From the NCBI GenBank assembly GCA_015179045.1, contig WHUZ01000045.1, positions 428,032 to 492,031 of the forward strand: a DNA stretch of 64,000 bases, given 5' to 3'. Made by a program: the position numbers and the translations under genes. A model generated the notes under the pieces. That model was given only the letters and a program-made list of their open reading frames with translations, had not been told where the DNA came from and did no database searches. This DNA comes from Kalaharituber pfeilii. Lineage: Eukaryota; Ascomycota; Pezizomycetes; Pezizales; Pezizaceae. Below, one piece after another: positions 12,114 to 22,423 of the stretch (positions are counted from its first letter, which is position 1; every line of letters starts with the position of its first letter).

Positions 12114-12155
12114 TGCCATGGCGAACAGCTACAAGCGGGGTCACGTGAAAAAAAA
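12114..12155 (+). other. LINE A 3' terminal hairpin (family A terminus)
   Basis: Ends of the form CCCTGCCATGGCGAACAGC, then TACAAGCGGGGTCACGTGA, then poly(A). CCCTGC can pair with GCGGGG (one G-U), and GGC with GCT inside. The variant at 27170 keeps the outer stem and has GGCT/AGCC inside. The variant near 54495 has AGC/GCT. The same terminus recurs alone at 22344, 23367, 24085, 27021, 31181, 47871 and 55291, so it is probably the reverse-transcriptase recognition site. Confidence 0.7.
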
Positions 12156-12302
12156 AAAAAAAAAAAAAAAATCTTTGGACATTCCTGAGGTCCTTCCTCA
12201 GAGCTATCCCATGTACTACGATGCCGAACTTCGGGGTGGTGGCACCAGGTCGTTTTTGTGTTTTTCTTGTCCTTTATTATTCACTTGTCACAGCGCTAGG
12301 CG

Positions 12303-12327
12303 ACACCCACACATAGATTGTGGGTGT
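12303..12327 (+). other. Conserved 8-bp stem-loop downstream of trefoil copy 1
   Basis: ACACCCAC and GTGGGTGT form a perfect 8-base stem around a ~9-base loop. The same hairpin with a different loop lies behind copy 3 (26022-26046). In copy 2 a LINE interrupts it after ACACCCAC (19551). It may be an mRNA 3'-end structure or just a preserved part of the unit. Confidence 0.5.
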
Positions 12328-12574
12328 GATGCAGTGACCCATATGTGTGCTTTCTCAAGTTTGTTTTCCATAAAAATTTACACAGTAGACTCTCGAAACT
12401 AGTATGTCCGAACACAAGAATATATTTCATACAACAAACAGGAATCGCGGCCACTCGTCGTAAGTACTGCTGGTTACGCCTCGCGCCGGATAGAACCCAG
12501 TCGCATTTGATAATAAATTGATATAGCTTGCGTCTAAGCGAATGGACTGAGGTGCCAAGTAGTCCTGCAACCTG

Positions 12575-13550
12575 AGCTTAACTTAACAAGTATGACAGGT
12601 GTGGCCCGATGGCATGAGATGTGGTAGAATGAGTTGAATTTAATAGATATGGCAGGTTCGGCCCCACATCCTCGGGTGATGAAGAATAAGCTCAATTTTA
12701 CAGGCATAGCAGGCCCTACCTACCACCGTGAGATGAGGTAGAGTGAGCTGAATTTAATAGGCATGGAAGGGCCAAACCTAATGGCATAAGAAAATTGACA
12801 GGCATGGCTGGCCTACGAGATGATGCAGAATAAGGTGAAATTGGCACGTATAGCCGGCCTGACCTGACAGCGGGAGATCAAGCACAATGAGATGACTTCG
12901 GCAGGTATGGTAGGCCCAACCTGCCGGCACGAGATGCGGCAGAATGAGCTGAACTTGACAGGGTTGGCAGACCCTATTCGACGGCGTGAGATGAGCAAGA
13001 ATAAGTTAAATTTCAACCAAATTGCAGGCCCTATTTAACGGTATGAGGTGAGCCAGAACGAGCTAAATTTCACACGAATTGCAGGCCCGGGCTGTCGGCA
13101 CGAGGTGATGCAGAATGAGCTGAATTTGACTCATATGGCCCACCGGAGCTGACAGTGCGAGATGCGGTAGAATGAGCTGAATTTGACAGGTATGGCTGGC
13201 CCGAGCCTACGGTGCAAATGAGATGAGTTTAAGACGTATGGCAGCCCTGACCTGACGGCATGAGATGAGGTAGAATGAGCTTAATTTGAGACGTATGGCA
13301 TGGGCGAGACACAAGATGAGATGAGCTAGAGTGAGCTGAATTTGAGATGTATAGCATGCCTGAACCAAGACATGAGAAGATGCGGAATGAGCTGAATTTG
13401 ATAGGTATGGCAGAACGAGCTGAGGTAGAATCAGCTGAATTTGACATTTTTTTTTTTTTTTTTTTTTTTATTAGCTGAATTTGACAGGCAGGTATGGCAG
13501 GGCCCACTCGATGGCGTGAGATGAGGAAGAATAAGCTGAATTTGACAGAC
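12575..13550. repeat. ~58-base tandem satellite
   Basis: About sixteen degenerate units share AGAATGAGCTGAATTTGACA followed by a GGTATGGCAGGCC-type spacer and a GGCATGAGATGAG segment. Units vary by substitutions and small indels. It is not a CRISPR array: units are contiguous, with no unique spacers. A T tract with flanking duplication interrupts it at 13447. Confidence 0.85.
13447..13471 (-). mobile_element. Poly(T)-only insertion in the satellite
   Basis: About 22 T plus ATT interrupt a satellite unit exactly between two copies of AGCTGAATTTGACA, as a target duplication would. No LINE terminus is visible. It looks like an extreme 5' truncation that kept only poly(A), but slippage within the satellite cannot be excluded. 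Confidence 0.45.
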
Positions 13551-13933
13551 ATATCGACCGCTACAACAGATAGACAACCGCAAAAGGATCTCCGTTTTAG
13601 CAGGCATCCTCGGAAACAAGGGACTCAAAGAATGGAGATACGGCATAGGCAAGGCGGATTCACCGGAGTGCCGATGGTGCGGAAAGGCCCCGGAGAACTT
13701 GACACACATAGCAAGGGATTGCCAGGAATAGAAGCGAAAGACAAAAGAAGGGGCGGAGTGCTTGACGCAGCCGGGAAAGGGAGTCAATATCGCGGAAATA
13801 CTGGAATGGGCAGCGCAGGACTGAATTCTTCAGGTTTCTTTTAATTCCTATTTCTTCTTTGTTTTTCTTTATCAGTTTGTAAGGAATTTTACAACACATC
13901 GCCATAGCCCACAGGGCGGTAAGCGATAAATGA

Positions 13934-13974
<41 letters not shown>
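13549..13974 (+). mobile_element. 5'-truncated family B LINE (ORF2 C-terminus)
   Basis: The frame YRPLQQIDNRKRISVLAGIL, then EWRYGIGKADSPECRWCG and HIARDC, matches the C-terminus of the family B ORF2 copies at 19700 and 20454. One internal TAG and a final TGA at 13822-13824 show decay. The 3' terminus at about 13903-13940 has an ATCGC/GCGAT outer stem and a long poly(A). It is inserted at the satellite edge. Confidence 0.8.
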
Positions 13975-14055
13975 TACTCGCACATGAATTGCAGCCACTA
14001 CTGCAAAAATTTGCATGTTCCGAAAGTGCGCAATATCCCGGTAGAACACAGTACA

Positions 14056-14186
14056 TATTATGAAGAGCTCGTGTATACTTGTGGAAGGGCATTATCTCTT
14101 ACTAAATTATTAGCGGGAGCTGGCTACATTAGAACACCCCCCCAGGACGGACTAAGTAGTACAGCCTGCTGGATTGCTTACCACTT
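14056..14186 (+). repeat. Unit 2 upstream remnant
   Basis: Matches 2528-2680 of unit 1 (TTATGAAGAGCTCGTGTATA...GACTAAGTAGTAC...ATTGCTTACCACTT). The remaining upstream parts of unit 2 are at 14283-14365, 17671-17756 and 17990-18128, separated by LINE and half-LINE insertions. Confidence 0.75.
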
Positions 14187-14282
14187 CCTTAATTATTCAG
14201 CCCCTCTGATATGTATCTAAGTAACACCTCGCCATAGCCTTACAGGCGGCATGCGAGTAATGATATAAAAGAAAACAAAAAA
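14187..14282 (+). mobile_element. Short family B retro-insertion with 14-base target duplication
   Basis: ATTGCTTACCACTT lies on both sides (14173-14186 and 14283-14296). The insert is ~45 bases of 3' UTR plus the terminus CTCGCCATAGCCTTACAGG, in which the inner stem has changed to GCCT/AGGC, then an A-rich tail. Unit 1 has the empty site near 2667-2680. Confidence 0.85.
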
Positions 14283-14793
14283 ATTGCTTACCACTTATGA
14301 CAAGATAAGAGAGAATCAATGCTTTAGTTTTTGCATTCAACGCTCTGCAGCAACTATATCGCTACCGTACGAAAAAAAACCCGTTTTTTATAACCGTGAT
14401 GTTATTGTGAGTGGGTGAATTTCCGTTAGTGTTGAGAATGGGTTCTTGTACAAGGTTCATGCGCAACCTGATTGTTGTGGGAAAACGGTTTTGCGGCGAA
14501 AAAATGGTTAGGTCACGCCAAGTGGTTAGTATAAACACCTCGTTTAAGGATGTAATTCTATGCCTATCCAAATGGTATTCTGATGGTTACGATATGGCGT
14601 TACAACGGTGTAGTCCTTGACTCTGTATACTTATTTTAACTGTATCCTCATCACAATTATATAAACTATTGTATAATATGGTACACAATTGCAATTTTTT
14701 TAAGTGCTAGTACATAATTTATAAAACTAGACTACCTCTAACTAATTACATAACCATAAGATAGTTTCCATTCTCTTATTATAATGAAGATTT

Positions 14794-15248
14794 ACCGATG
14801 CCACCACCGGGGGAAGATACGACATCGTAATACACGGGATCGCTTTGCGGAAGGATCTGGGGAAGATTAAAATTTGGCTGGAAGCCGCGAATGGGGAATT
14901 GGGGAAGATAAGCGGGATTCGCTGGCTTAGGAAGAGGTTACTACTGGAGGAGGCGGGGAAGAAGACAAGTTCGGTGGTTGTGTACCTGGGAAGGGAGGTG
15001 GAGGTTGAGAAGGTTAGGCTTAGTGGGCGATGGTTCAGGTCGGTCCGGTATGAGCCGGAGAGGGGACGGAAGTAGGAGATACCGGACGCCACCCGCATCA
15101 CGGAGAAGTCCGCGGGGAATACATGTAGTTAGTAGTTAGGAGTAGATAGTTTGGGGTTTTGCGACTTCTTTTCTCTCTTTTAATAAAGACCTCGCCATAG
15201 CCCTCTGGGCGGCCTGCGAGTAATGATATAAAAAAAAAAAAAAAAAAT
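14794..15248 (+). mobile_element. Half-LINE, best-preserved copy
   Basis: TGAAGATTT duplications flank it at 14785-14793 and 15251-15259. From its 5' end it reads in one open frame through DIVIHGIALRKDLGKIK, GIRWLRKRLLLEEAGKKTSS and VVVYLGREVEVEKVRLSGRW to ERGRK and stop at 15073-15075. This is the C-terminal half of a Tad-type ORF1 nucleic-acid-binding domain. About 110 bases of 3' UTR (with TTTTAATAAAGA), the family B terminus and poly(A) follow directly. No ORF2 sequence is present, so it resembles mammalian HAL1-type half-LINEs in structure. Confidence 0.75.
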
Positions 15249-15259
15249 AGTGAAGATTT

Positions 15260-16512
15260 CCTGAATAAGTAAAAAAAAATTAGCTAGCAATATATGATAC
15301 AACTTTAATACGAGGAAAAGTATACATGCTTTTATAGTCTTATAAGAAAGAAGGTAAGATTAATTTAAAAGTATTAAATGTTAACTCATAGCTAAGAAAG
15401 AGCATTATATATATACTGATCTTATAATTAACTTCTCTTGGAAAGGAGATAAAGTAGTAAGACTGTTGAGTGAATGAGATTGTGAGTAGAGTTGTAATGA
15501 GTAGGACTATATGAGTAGGGTTATTGTAGTGGAGGTGGTAAATGCAGAGAGTTACCGTCTGCCAGGCCAAAAAGACACTTGACTAGCGATACTCACTAGC
15601 CCTCTGTATAGCTTAAATAGCACTCATTTATACAACTATAACACTTTCCAGCTGCCGCATTTTGCCTGCATGTGTATATTATCCACCGACTGCTCACCTA
15701 CGATTGCAGTGAGCCCGTAACAGTTATAAGTATGAGAATGAGTAAGATTTTGTAAGTGAGGGCTATGAGGCGGGATCATCGAATTGAGTGGAACTGTGTG
15801 CACGAGGTTGTAAGTGCTAGACTTAGCAACTGTCAAAGTGAGTAGAATTGTGTGAGCAGGGCTACAAGTATCAAAAGGGGACAGGATTATTGAACCAGGA
15901 TTATGTTACAGTGAGTATATTGTGAAGTAGAAGTGATAGAGCAATGAGACTGATAACTTAGAGGATTAAATGAAGTGGAAGTGTGGATGAAGTGGAGGAG
16001 TGGATAGAGTAGATGAGTTGTGGTAGGCGGCGCGCGCCTACTTGCTAGTTGCTACTTATTTACTAACCGCGCTGGCGCTGGGCTCAGATAACGCCGTAGG
16101 TCACGTGGAAGTTCAAGAGCAATAGTGAAGTAGCACGGGCACGTGAGGATGAGGGTAAGCCGGGTTGATTAGAAATGACCGAACGGTCTGCGGTATAAAG
16201 AGGTTCTGTTCCTTTTGCACATGTATCATACACAGATATACAATACACACATCATCCATTTGTACATACGCACGATTACTCTGTCTTCTACAGTCATGTA
16301 GATATCGCCGCGCCGTTATACTACTTCCTTTTCCTACTTACCACATTCCCGCACTCTTTTATTGTACTTACACATTCTACTCGCTACTGCCATTGTCGAA
16401 TATACACATATCGAGACTTTCTACTACTCAAGATAGCGATTCGCCTCCTTCGGACAGTGACTCGAGGACCACCTAGTAGAGGAACCGCGCATAGTTGACT
16501 GAGCAGCCTCGC
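15260..16512. repeat. Repeat-derived intergenic region, possible degraded LTR material
   Basis: No gene is seen. 15590-15722 resembles 37868-37997 (CTCTGTATAGCTTAAATAGC type), and 16020-16110 resembles the reverse complement of 31275-31352 (GTAGGCGGCGCGCGCCTAC palindrome, CTGGCGCTGGGCTCA). A TATA-like GGTATAAAGAGG near 16190, with CA-rich sequence downstream, would fit an LTR promoter, but no LTR ends could be fixed. Confidence 0.35.
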
Positions 16513-16580
16513 GCCCGCTCATAGAGTGGTTTTTTATTTTTTTTATTTTTTTTTTTTTTTATATCAATACTCGCTTGTAG
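16513..16580 (-). mobile_element. Very short family B terminus fragment with T tract
   Basis: A T-rich tract is followed by ATATCAATACTCGC, i.e. only the last ~16 bases of the family B terminus. The target duplication is unclear (GAGTGG on both sides at best). Confidence 0.4.
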
Positions 16581-17232
16581 ATGAGTGGACAGAGTGGATA
16601 AGTAAGTAGAGTGGAGAGTAAAGAAGTGGGCAGAGTAGAGGAATATGAAAGCTAAGTGAGAAAGGCTTGGCACGTTGTAGTGTGTTTGCACTCCTGTGTA
16701 GATAGTCTGGTCCCCTCCTCTGTAGAGGCACTTTGTACTCACAAGACTAGGCCTAGCCAACTATACTCATCGGTAAACTTAGTAATCTAGTTAACTCTAC
16801 TGCTAATTTGGTATAGTTAAGTGGTACTCCACTGGCCTCACATATAGCTTCAAGATGGGAATGATGTCCGAGTCCCAAATAGATTTAAAGAAATCTTAAT
16901 AGCCAACAAGATTCAGGTTGTTGGAACTAAGAAACGGCAGATACCCAGTAAATTAATTCAGTTTTCTAGTGAATGCTGTTAAATTCTACTAAAACCATTT
17001 AATCTAAAAGCGGTGTTATCACGGGTATTTCAAGTTTAACGGTTTGAAAACTATGAACTGCTCCAATGTCCTCAGAATTACCGAAACCACAATAGTAATT
17101 CTGTACTAAACCATGCCAAACTAAATCTAACACTATTTAATATTAATTATTGTGTGAACACGGAACCAAACTCGTGACCCAAAATGGGGGGTTTTTCGTA
17201 CAGTATGTACGTATCTCCATTGATGACCCTGC
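16581..17232. other. Intergenic, nothing recognised
   Basis: AT-rich sequence with GAGTGG-type short repeats at 16590-16660. No gene, RNA or mobile element end could be supported. Confidence 0.4.
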
Positions 17233-17240
17233 AATCATTG

Positions 17241-17245
<5 letters not shown>

Positions 17246-17271
<26 letters not shown>

Positions 17272-17670
17272 ATCAATACTCGCAGGCCGCCCGGTGGGCT
17301 ATGGCGAGGGTCTTTATTAAAGAAAGAAAGAAAGAGAAAGACAACTAACAACCTTACAACCTAAATACATGTGGTGCTCGCGGACTCCTCTATGATGCGG
17401 GTGGCGCCCAGTATGATCCCCTACTTCCGTCCCCTCTCCGACTCATACCGGACCGACTTGTGCCACCGTCCACTCAGCCTCACCTTCTCGACATCCATCT
17501 CTTTTCCCAGGTAAATCACCACCGAACTGGTTTTCTTGCCTTCCTCCTCCAACACGTCCCTCTTCCTTAGCCAGCGAATCCCCCATATCTTCCCTAACTC
17601 CTTGTTCGCGGCTTCCAACCACTGTTTGACCTTTCCCAGGTCTTTCCTCAGTGCGATACCGTGTATCACG
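17246..17670 (-). mobile_element. Half-LINE, minus-strand copy
   Basis: A perfect 13-base duplication AATCATTGAGTTC lies at 17233-17245 and 17671-17683. It carries a T tract, the family B terminus, ~110 bases of 3' UTR and an open ORF1 C-terminal frame (17421-17669) with GIALRKDLGKVKQWLEAANK, GIRWLRKRDVLEEEGKKTSS, VVIYLGKEMDVEKVRLSGRW and ERGRK stop. It is slightly more 5'-truncated than the 14794 copy. Confidence 0.8.
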
Positions 17671-17756
17671 AATCATTGAGTTCGCCACCCTACGCCAGTC
17701 CTGCAAAGAGCATGTTCACATACCTGCAGTCTCGAACAAGCCTTATCGCTTAAATA

Positions 17757-17967
17757 AAAAAAAAAAAAAAAAAAAAAGGGCGAACTGGTGAACGTACTCA
17801 CATGGGCGAATGCATAGCGCATCACTGCCGTTATTCCTATTCACATGTACTTAATCCTGTTAATTTCACTTTCATTTCTTAAGTAACTTAATCTCGCCAT
17901 AGCCCGTGGGGCGGCATGCGAGGACTGATATTGAATTTTTTCCTAAAAAAAAAAAAAAAAAAAAAGC
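17757..17967 (+). mobile_element. 5'-truncated family B LINE, last 12 codons of ORF2
   Basis: Interrupts unit 2. After an A tract, GELVNVLTWANA and stop match the ends of family B ORF2 (compare FTWAGQD at 20454). Then come ~95 bases of 3' UTR, the terminus CTCGCCATAGCCCGTGGGGC and poly(A). The upstream A tract suggests a second, earlier tail at the same point. Confidence 0.65.
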
Positions 17968-18128
17968 TGACCTGTGCGTCCACGCGCACGTCCTTACTTC
18001 AGTTGACGTGACATAATTGGTGACTAACCGAGCCTTGGCGGTTGGCCTGACACAACGAGTTCGTTCACGTAGTCCCTTCAACTTCTTATGATTCACCGCT
18101 GATTAACTCGGTAAGGAAAATCATTAGA

Positions 18129-19433
18129 ATGGCAACCCAGTGGTGCAACGCCGGGCTTTCCGTACCTCTTTGCTCCGAACAACCACCAGCAGATGCCCCT
18201 TTGCAAAGTTCCACCAAGTTCGCCTCGCGAGACCCAGACCTCACCCATCCCGATCCCCACCTGACTCAGACCAAGCTCGACCAGCTGTGGGACTGGTTCC
18301 AGCATGCGACACAGCAAAACACTGATCCGCAGCACATTTTTGCAAAATTGGTCAATTCTGTATATTATACACTCTTTTGTAGATGGTATGTGTTTATATG
18401 CTAACAATGCATGTTCCAGGTGCGCAATTGTTATCTGGATGAGAATCCGGTTCATGCGCAAGATGTACCCCTCCATGAGCCAGGCGAACCAGCACAGGTT
18501 GCAAACTGTGATGTCCCGAAAGCAGTAGAACGCGCATCTGTTCTCGAAGAAGTGCGAGCCGCTATTGAACACGTACAAGAACAAGTCGCAGCCACAACAG
18601 CCAGTATTTACTGCATTTACAAGGGACTCGGAGAACTCAACCTACCGGGAGATTTAGTGAAGGACGTTGATATAGTGGGATGGGAAATCGACGAAAAGCC
18701 AACAAAGGAGATAAGTCTCAAAGAAGTCATGTTAGGCACGGTGCACAAGGCGAATGAATTGCAGACCTACTTCAACTCGCTCAAAGCAAGATGTGATAGG
18801 CAATTAGATCTCACTGCTCACCCTGGGCCACACTACGTTCCCATCGGCGATGCTAGCACAGAAGAACATGGAAAGAAAGCAGAAACGACCGGCCACCAAT
18901 GCTGCAGAAAACCAGGGGGAAGTTCTAGTTCACTGGAGCAAGCAAAGGAACTATCGCCCAACTTCAACTCCGTCTCAGCACAAAGTGAAAAGCAATTGGG
19001 CACCAGTCTTAACCTTGTACCAACCTATGTTGCCATCATGTCTGCTAACTTCGTGCATCATTACGTGCAGATGATTAGCGACCAGGGCACGGTCCAGGCA
19101 TGTACAAGCATTAATGGCTGGTCGATATTTGAGCTCATTCGCCCACGCAAGGGCGTCGTTTCATTCAAATCTACCTGGCTAACCGATGGATATTTGAGCG
19201 CTAACCCACCAGCCCATACGCAGAAAGACAAGCCATGGGATGGATGGAAGGTTGAATGTAAGCCGTCTTGCGGGAAAAACGAGGAGTTCCGAATCCTTCC
19301 GACGGAGCACGAAGGGGTTGTCGGTATTCAGCTAGCTGGTGCTTCGGGGGGTATCTCGGCATGGATGACAAAGCTCTTAGGATGTTTGTCACTCCATCTA
19401 ATGACGACTGCGACAAGTTCTACCTACTTATAG
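18129..19433 (+). CDS. Trefoil-family gene copy 2, C-terminus frameshifted
   Basis: Two exons: 18129-18359, intron 18360-18419 (GTATAT, TGCTAAC, CCAG), then 18420-19433; about 414 residues. The first ~25 residues (MATQWCNAGLSVPLCSEQPP) differ from copies 1 and 3 because the upstream sequence was replaced. From PLQSSTKFASRDPDLTHPD onward it follows the family. The trefoil-like part (YVAIMSANFVHHYVQM, GWSIFELIRPRKGVVSFKST, DGYLSAN) is close to copy 3. As in copy 1, the G run near 19345-19350 has six G, so the last ~25 residues are out of frame. A T tract and LINE B insertions follow. Whether it is expressed cannot be judged. Confidence 0.65.
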
Positions 19434-19447
19434 TTCGCTAGTTATTG

Positions 19448-19478
<31 letters not shown>

Positions 19479-19551
19479 GTTGTGGTTGTTCGTTTTTGTG
19501 TTTGTTTCTTGTCCTTTATTATCCACTTGTCACCCCGCTAGGCTACACCCA

Positions 19552-20328
19552 CTTTTTTTTTTTTTTTTTTTTTTATTTCATTACTCGCGTGCCGCCTTGT
19601 AGGCTATGACGAGGGTTTAGATACATGCAAGACAGTAACTGAATAATAACTCGCAGATAAAACCATAAAATGAAAATGAACGTGTACTAAATCCTCCGTC
19701 TACTGCGCCGCCCAGTCCATCACCTCCGCCAACGTTATCTCTCCCCCCTCCTCGTCTCTTGACAGCTCCCTTAATCCCTCCTCTCCTCTCGGCAGTCTCT
19801 TCCTCCACGCTTCACACCCTCTCATGATGTGCTCAAAATTTTCATAGTCTCTTCCGCACCACCTGCATTCGGGAGAGGTCTCCTTCCCTATCTGGTATCT
19901 CCACTGCCGTAGTCCCTTGTTTCCCAGAATTCCCGCCAGCGTGGATACCCTTCTCCTGCTCCCCAAATACTCCAGTGGTCTATACGACAACCTTAATCTC
20001 TTCCTCTCCTCGGCTCTCCACTCTTTGACCTGTTGTCTAATCCCTGCCTCCGTCACCGTCTCATCCTGATATTGCATTGCAGTAGCATCTTTCGCCGCCA
20101 TGTCTGCCCTGGTGTTACCTCTGACTCCTTTATGCGATTTCACCCACATCACCGCTAGGTCATGGTCCCCCCGGGCAATCCTCTCCTCCCACCGCCTCCT
20201 CACGAAGTCAGCAGGCCCTTCTGGTGTCAAGTCTCCTCTTGCTATCCTCTGTAATTTCGCTATGGTGACTCTGGAATCCGTGATGACCAGCAACTCCCCC
20301 TCTCCCTCCAAGGCCCAGGCTCGGAATC
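19552..20328 (-). mobile_element. 5'-truncated family B LINE with RNase H
   Basis: Minus-strand open frame 19700-20311 starts inside RNase H (LLVITDSRV, AVMWVKSHKGVRGNTRADMA) and continues through TLAGILGNKGLRQWRYQIG and the zinc motif PECRWCG...HIMRGC to VMDWAAQ stop. The terminus at 19577-19612 has an inner stem GCCT/AGGC and an outer pair CTCGT/GCGAG. It inserted into the ACACCCAC hairpin behind trefoil copy 2. Confidence 0.85.
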
Positions 20329-20806
20329 TTTTTTTTTTTTTTTTTTTAATATCATTACTCGCATGCCGCCTGAAAGGCTATGGCGAGGTTTAAGTAAGTA
20401 CATATAGGTGAGAAAATAGGAAATATTAAAGTAACACTGGCATGATAACTCCGCTAGTCCTGCCCCGCCCATGTGAAGATTTCAGTCAAAAGATCCCCTT
20501 CCTCCCCCTCTTCCTTCCCCTTTGTCTTCGGCGGTGTTTTCAGGTCCTTTAATCCTCCAGGTATTCTCTTCTTCCATGCCGAGCAGGCCGTCGTGATGTG
20601 GCTCAGGTTTTCCGGTGCCCGTCCGCACCATCGACATTCGGGCGAGTCTGCCTTCCCTATCTTGTACCTCCATTCCCTGAGCCCCTTATTTCCTAGTATG
20701 CCTGCCAAGGTGGCCGTCAGATGTCTTCTCCCTAGCCTTTGTAGTGGTGGATACGCGAGCTTCAGGCGATCTCTCTCCTCTGCTCTGTAGGCTCTCATTT
20801 GTTGTC
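20329..20806 (-). mobile_element. Family B LINE nested in another family B LINE
   Basis: GCTCGGAATC flanks it at 20319-20328 and 20807-20816. The minus-strand frame ends at 20454 and reads RAYRAEERDRLKLAYPPLQR, LTATLAGILGNKGLREWRYK, ADSPECRWCGRAPENLSHIT and FTWAGQD. The terminus has GCCT/AGGC in the inner stem. It jumped into the 19552-20328 copy, so the family has been active more than once. Confidence 0.85.
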
Positions 20807-20816
20807 GCTCGGAATC

Positions 20817-21483
20817 ATTAACCAGGTCGGATGTGTCAGGGTGACCCAACAAAGTATCAATGATAAGCGATGAGAGATGACGCATGATAATCACGCCATT
20901 CATAGTTATGATGGTGAAGAGAGAGAAGCTTGTTAGTTAGCACTCAATGTTAAATAGAATAATGCAAATAACCGACACGCTGGACGCCTATATATAGAGG
21001 CCTCCACGGCCTCTATACAAAGGTCAAGTTCCAAGCGTTGTCCTAAGTTACACCTACACTTCGCTGCAATCGCAGACACCGTAACAGGATGCCGGGGCCG
21101 GTTCAGGCCACCTAAGTGCCCTGCATGACCTGGATCGCCTGCTAGGTGTGCTTCCATTGGCAGAATATACCTGGGTACAGAAATATATATACATCAATGA
21201 GTGTCTACCATTATAGCTGCTGCGCCAACGTCCGTTAGTCTAAGTCTTGTTCTTTTGCAGATAGCGTTACCTTTTACAGATGGGGATGATTATGGATCAG
21301 CTCTCTGCGCAGACTATTCAGTATTGCATAGTTTCAACCGTCTGAGTATATGAGTGAAGAATTACGATCAAGTCTCTAAATACCAAGTGTGCATATACCA
21401 GGATGGGACATTGCGTATATTTGCTCCAATTGGCGAATGTAAGCGCAGAATTAAGTTTCCTGTGTTCTCTGTGTAATCATACC
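20817..21483. other. Intergenic; possible decayed exon
   Basis: Mostly unrecognised. Around 21250-21470 a frame with one stop reads LPFTDGDDYGSALCADYSVL and later YQVCIYQDGTLRIFAPIGEC. It loosely recalls the exon at 324-591 (GDDDSF...LHSAV), but the likeness is too weak to assert. A degenerate GGCC-type block lies near 21090-21140. Confidence 0.3.
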
Positions 21484-21488
21484 CAAAA

Positions 21489-21545
21489 CCGCCATAGCCC
21501 TTAGGGCGGCATGTGGTCAATGATTTGAAAAAAAAAGAAAATCAC
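21489..21545 (+). mobile_element. Family B terminus-only insertion
   Basis: CCGCCATAGCCCTTAGGGC and GGCATGTGGTCAATGATTTG are followed by an A-rich tail. Flanks ACCCAAAAC and CCCCCAAACG may be a worn target duplication. Confidence 0.6.
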
Positions 21546-22343
21546 CCCCAAACGTGTTCGATCTCCCTGCTGTGTCCGATGTCCCTGGCAAAATACAAGT
21601 ACTTGTATGCAGTCCTGCTGGACCATGACGGGGAATCACTGACGTGCTTGGAAGGTAACTATATGCAAAACGTTAATTTCACAGATCATGAGTATTGGAT
21701 GTACGATATGTCTATGCTACTCGCTATGAATCTTCTACTGTAAGCAGAAGATTAGATTATAGACAACGTACACAAAGTGCCGTCTTTATATGAGGCTACT
21801 CTCTAGCCCTTGTACTTCACAACCCTCAGTACGCGGAGAGTACCTTCCAGGGACAGCGATGATACATGCTAGTTCAGTGTTAGAGATCAGCAGGAATGTC
21901 CGATCGGACATGCAGGCTCGCAGATGGCTTGTACGGCTGGATACCAGTGGGTATCATAATGGAGGTGTGTATGATGTCCTGCTATGTGGCTTAATTAGTA
22001 TTTCTTCATATCCAGGCACTGGATCCGTGCAGGAATTGCATACAGAATGAGAAGAAATATTCCACGTTCCTGTCGAATGGAGTATGGATCTGTATATCAT
22101 AACTCCAGCATGTCTACACTATATTTGAATTCCACATCTAGGACTTCTTCAACTTCAATGGAAGTCCGATACCAAGACGCCATTTTACCTTTTTTTTTTT
22201 AACAGTAGTATACCTGTCTGCCCCACATTCTTTCGTCCCACTGCGTAGCTCCACTTTCGTACGCCGTGCCCTCCCTCCATTAGTCTCCAGTAGACCGACT
22301 GGCTTGCGGACCGGAAATACCGGCAACTCAGCGCGGGGCCGAG

Positions 22344-22410
22344 TTTTTTTTTTTTTTTTCTTTTTTTTTTCTTTCACGTGACCCCGCTTGTAGCTGTTCG
22401 CCATGGCAGG
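22344..22410 (-). mobile_element. Family A terminus-only insertion (67 bases) with perfect 13-base duplication
   Basis: GCGCGGGGCCGAG lies at 22331-22343 and 22411-22423. Between them are a T/C tract, TCACGTGACCCCGCTTG, and TAGCTGTTCGCCATGGCAGG, the complete family A terminus in minus orientation. Unit 1 has the uninterrupted site at about 1549-1566. Confidence 0.93.
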
Positions 22411-22423
22411 GCGCGGGGCCGAG

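Larger units (their letters stand above)
4785..12170 (+). mobile_element. Full-length Tad-like non-LTR retrotransposon (LINE A)
   Basis: The element is bounded by a perfect 14-base target duplication ATCTTTGGACATTC at 4771-4784 and 12171-12184. It has a ~474-base 5' leader, ORF1 (5259-8305), ORF2 (8299-11933), a ~210-base 3' UTR, the family A terminus (CCCTGCC...GGGGTCACGTGA) and a ~24-base poly(A). It inserted into an older half-LINE. The coding strand is extremely purine-rich (GGG, GAG, AAG codons), quite unlike its surroundings. Both ORFs need one -1 shift to be complete, so this copy looks full-length and fairly recent, but not obviously active. Confidence 0.93.
4368..12249 (-). mobile_element. 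Half-LINE (ORF1 fragment + family B terminus), split by LINE A
   Basis: Minus-strand element lying at 4368-4784 and 12185-12249. Target duplications TCGTTTTTGTGTTTTT lie at 4352-4367 and 12250-12265. From its 5' end it carries the last part of a LINE ORF1-like (Gag) domain (KTSSVVVYLERQAEIDKVR, then RACQYEWDRGRR and stop, with one internal stop). About 180 bases follow, containing a ~45-base direct repeat, then the family B terminus with an ATCGC/GCGAT outer stem and a poly(A)-derived T tract. There is no reverse transcriptase. Its 5' end lies at almost the same point as the copy at 14794. Confidence 0.75.

Noticed and set aside
12575..13550. Tandem array as a possible CRISPR locus
   Set aside because: Repeat units abut without unique spacers, units are degenerate, and the context is eukaryotic.
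16165..16476. 103-codon frame rich in Tyr, His and Ser as a gene
   Set aside because: It lies in CA-rich repeat-derived sequence with a TATA-like motif, has no introns, and more likely belongs to LTR material.
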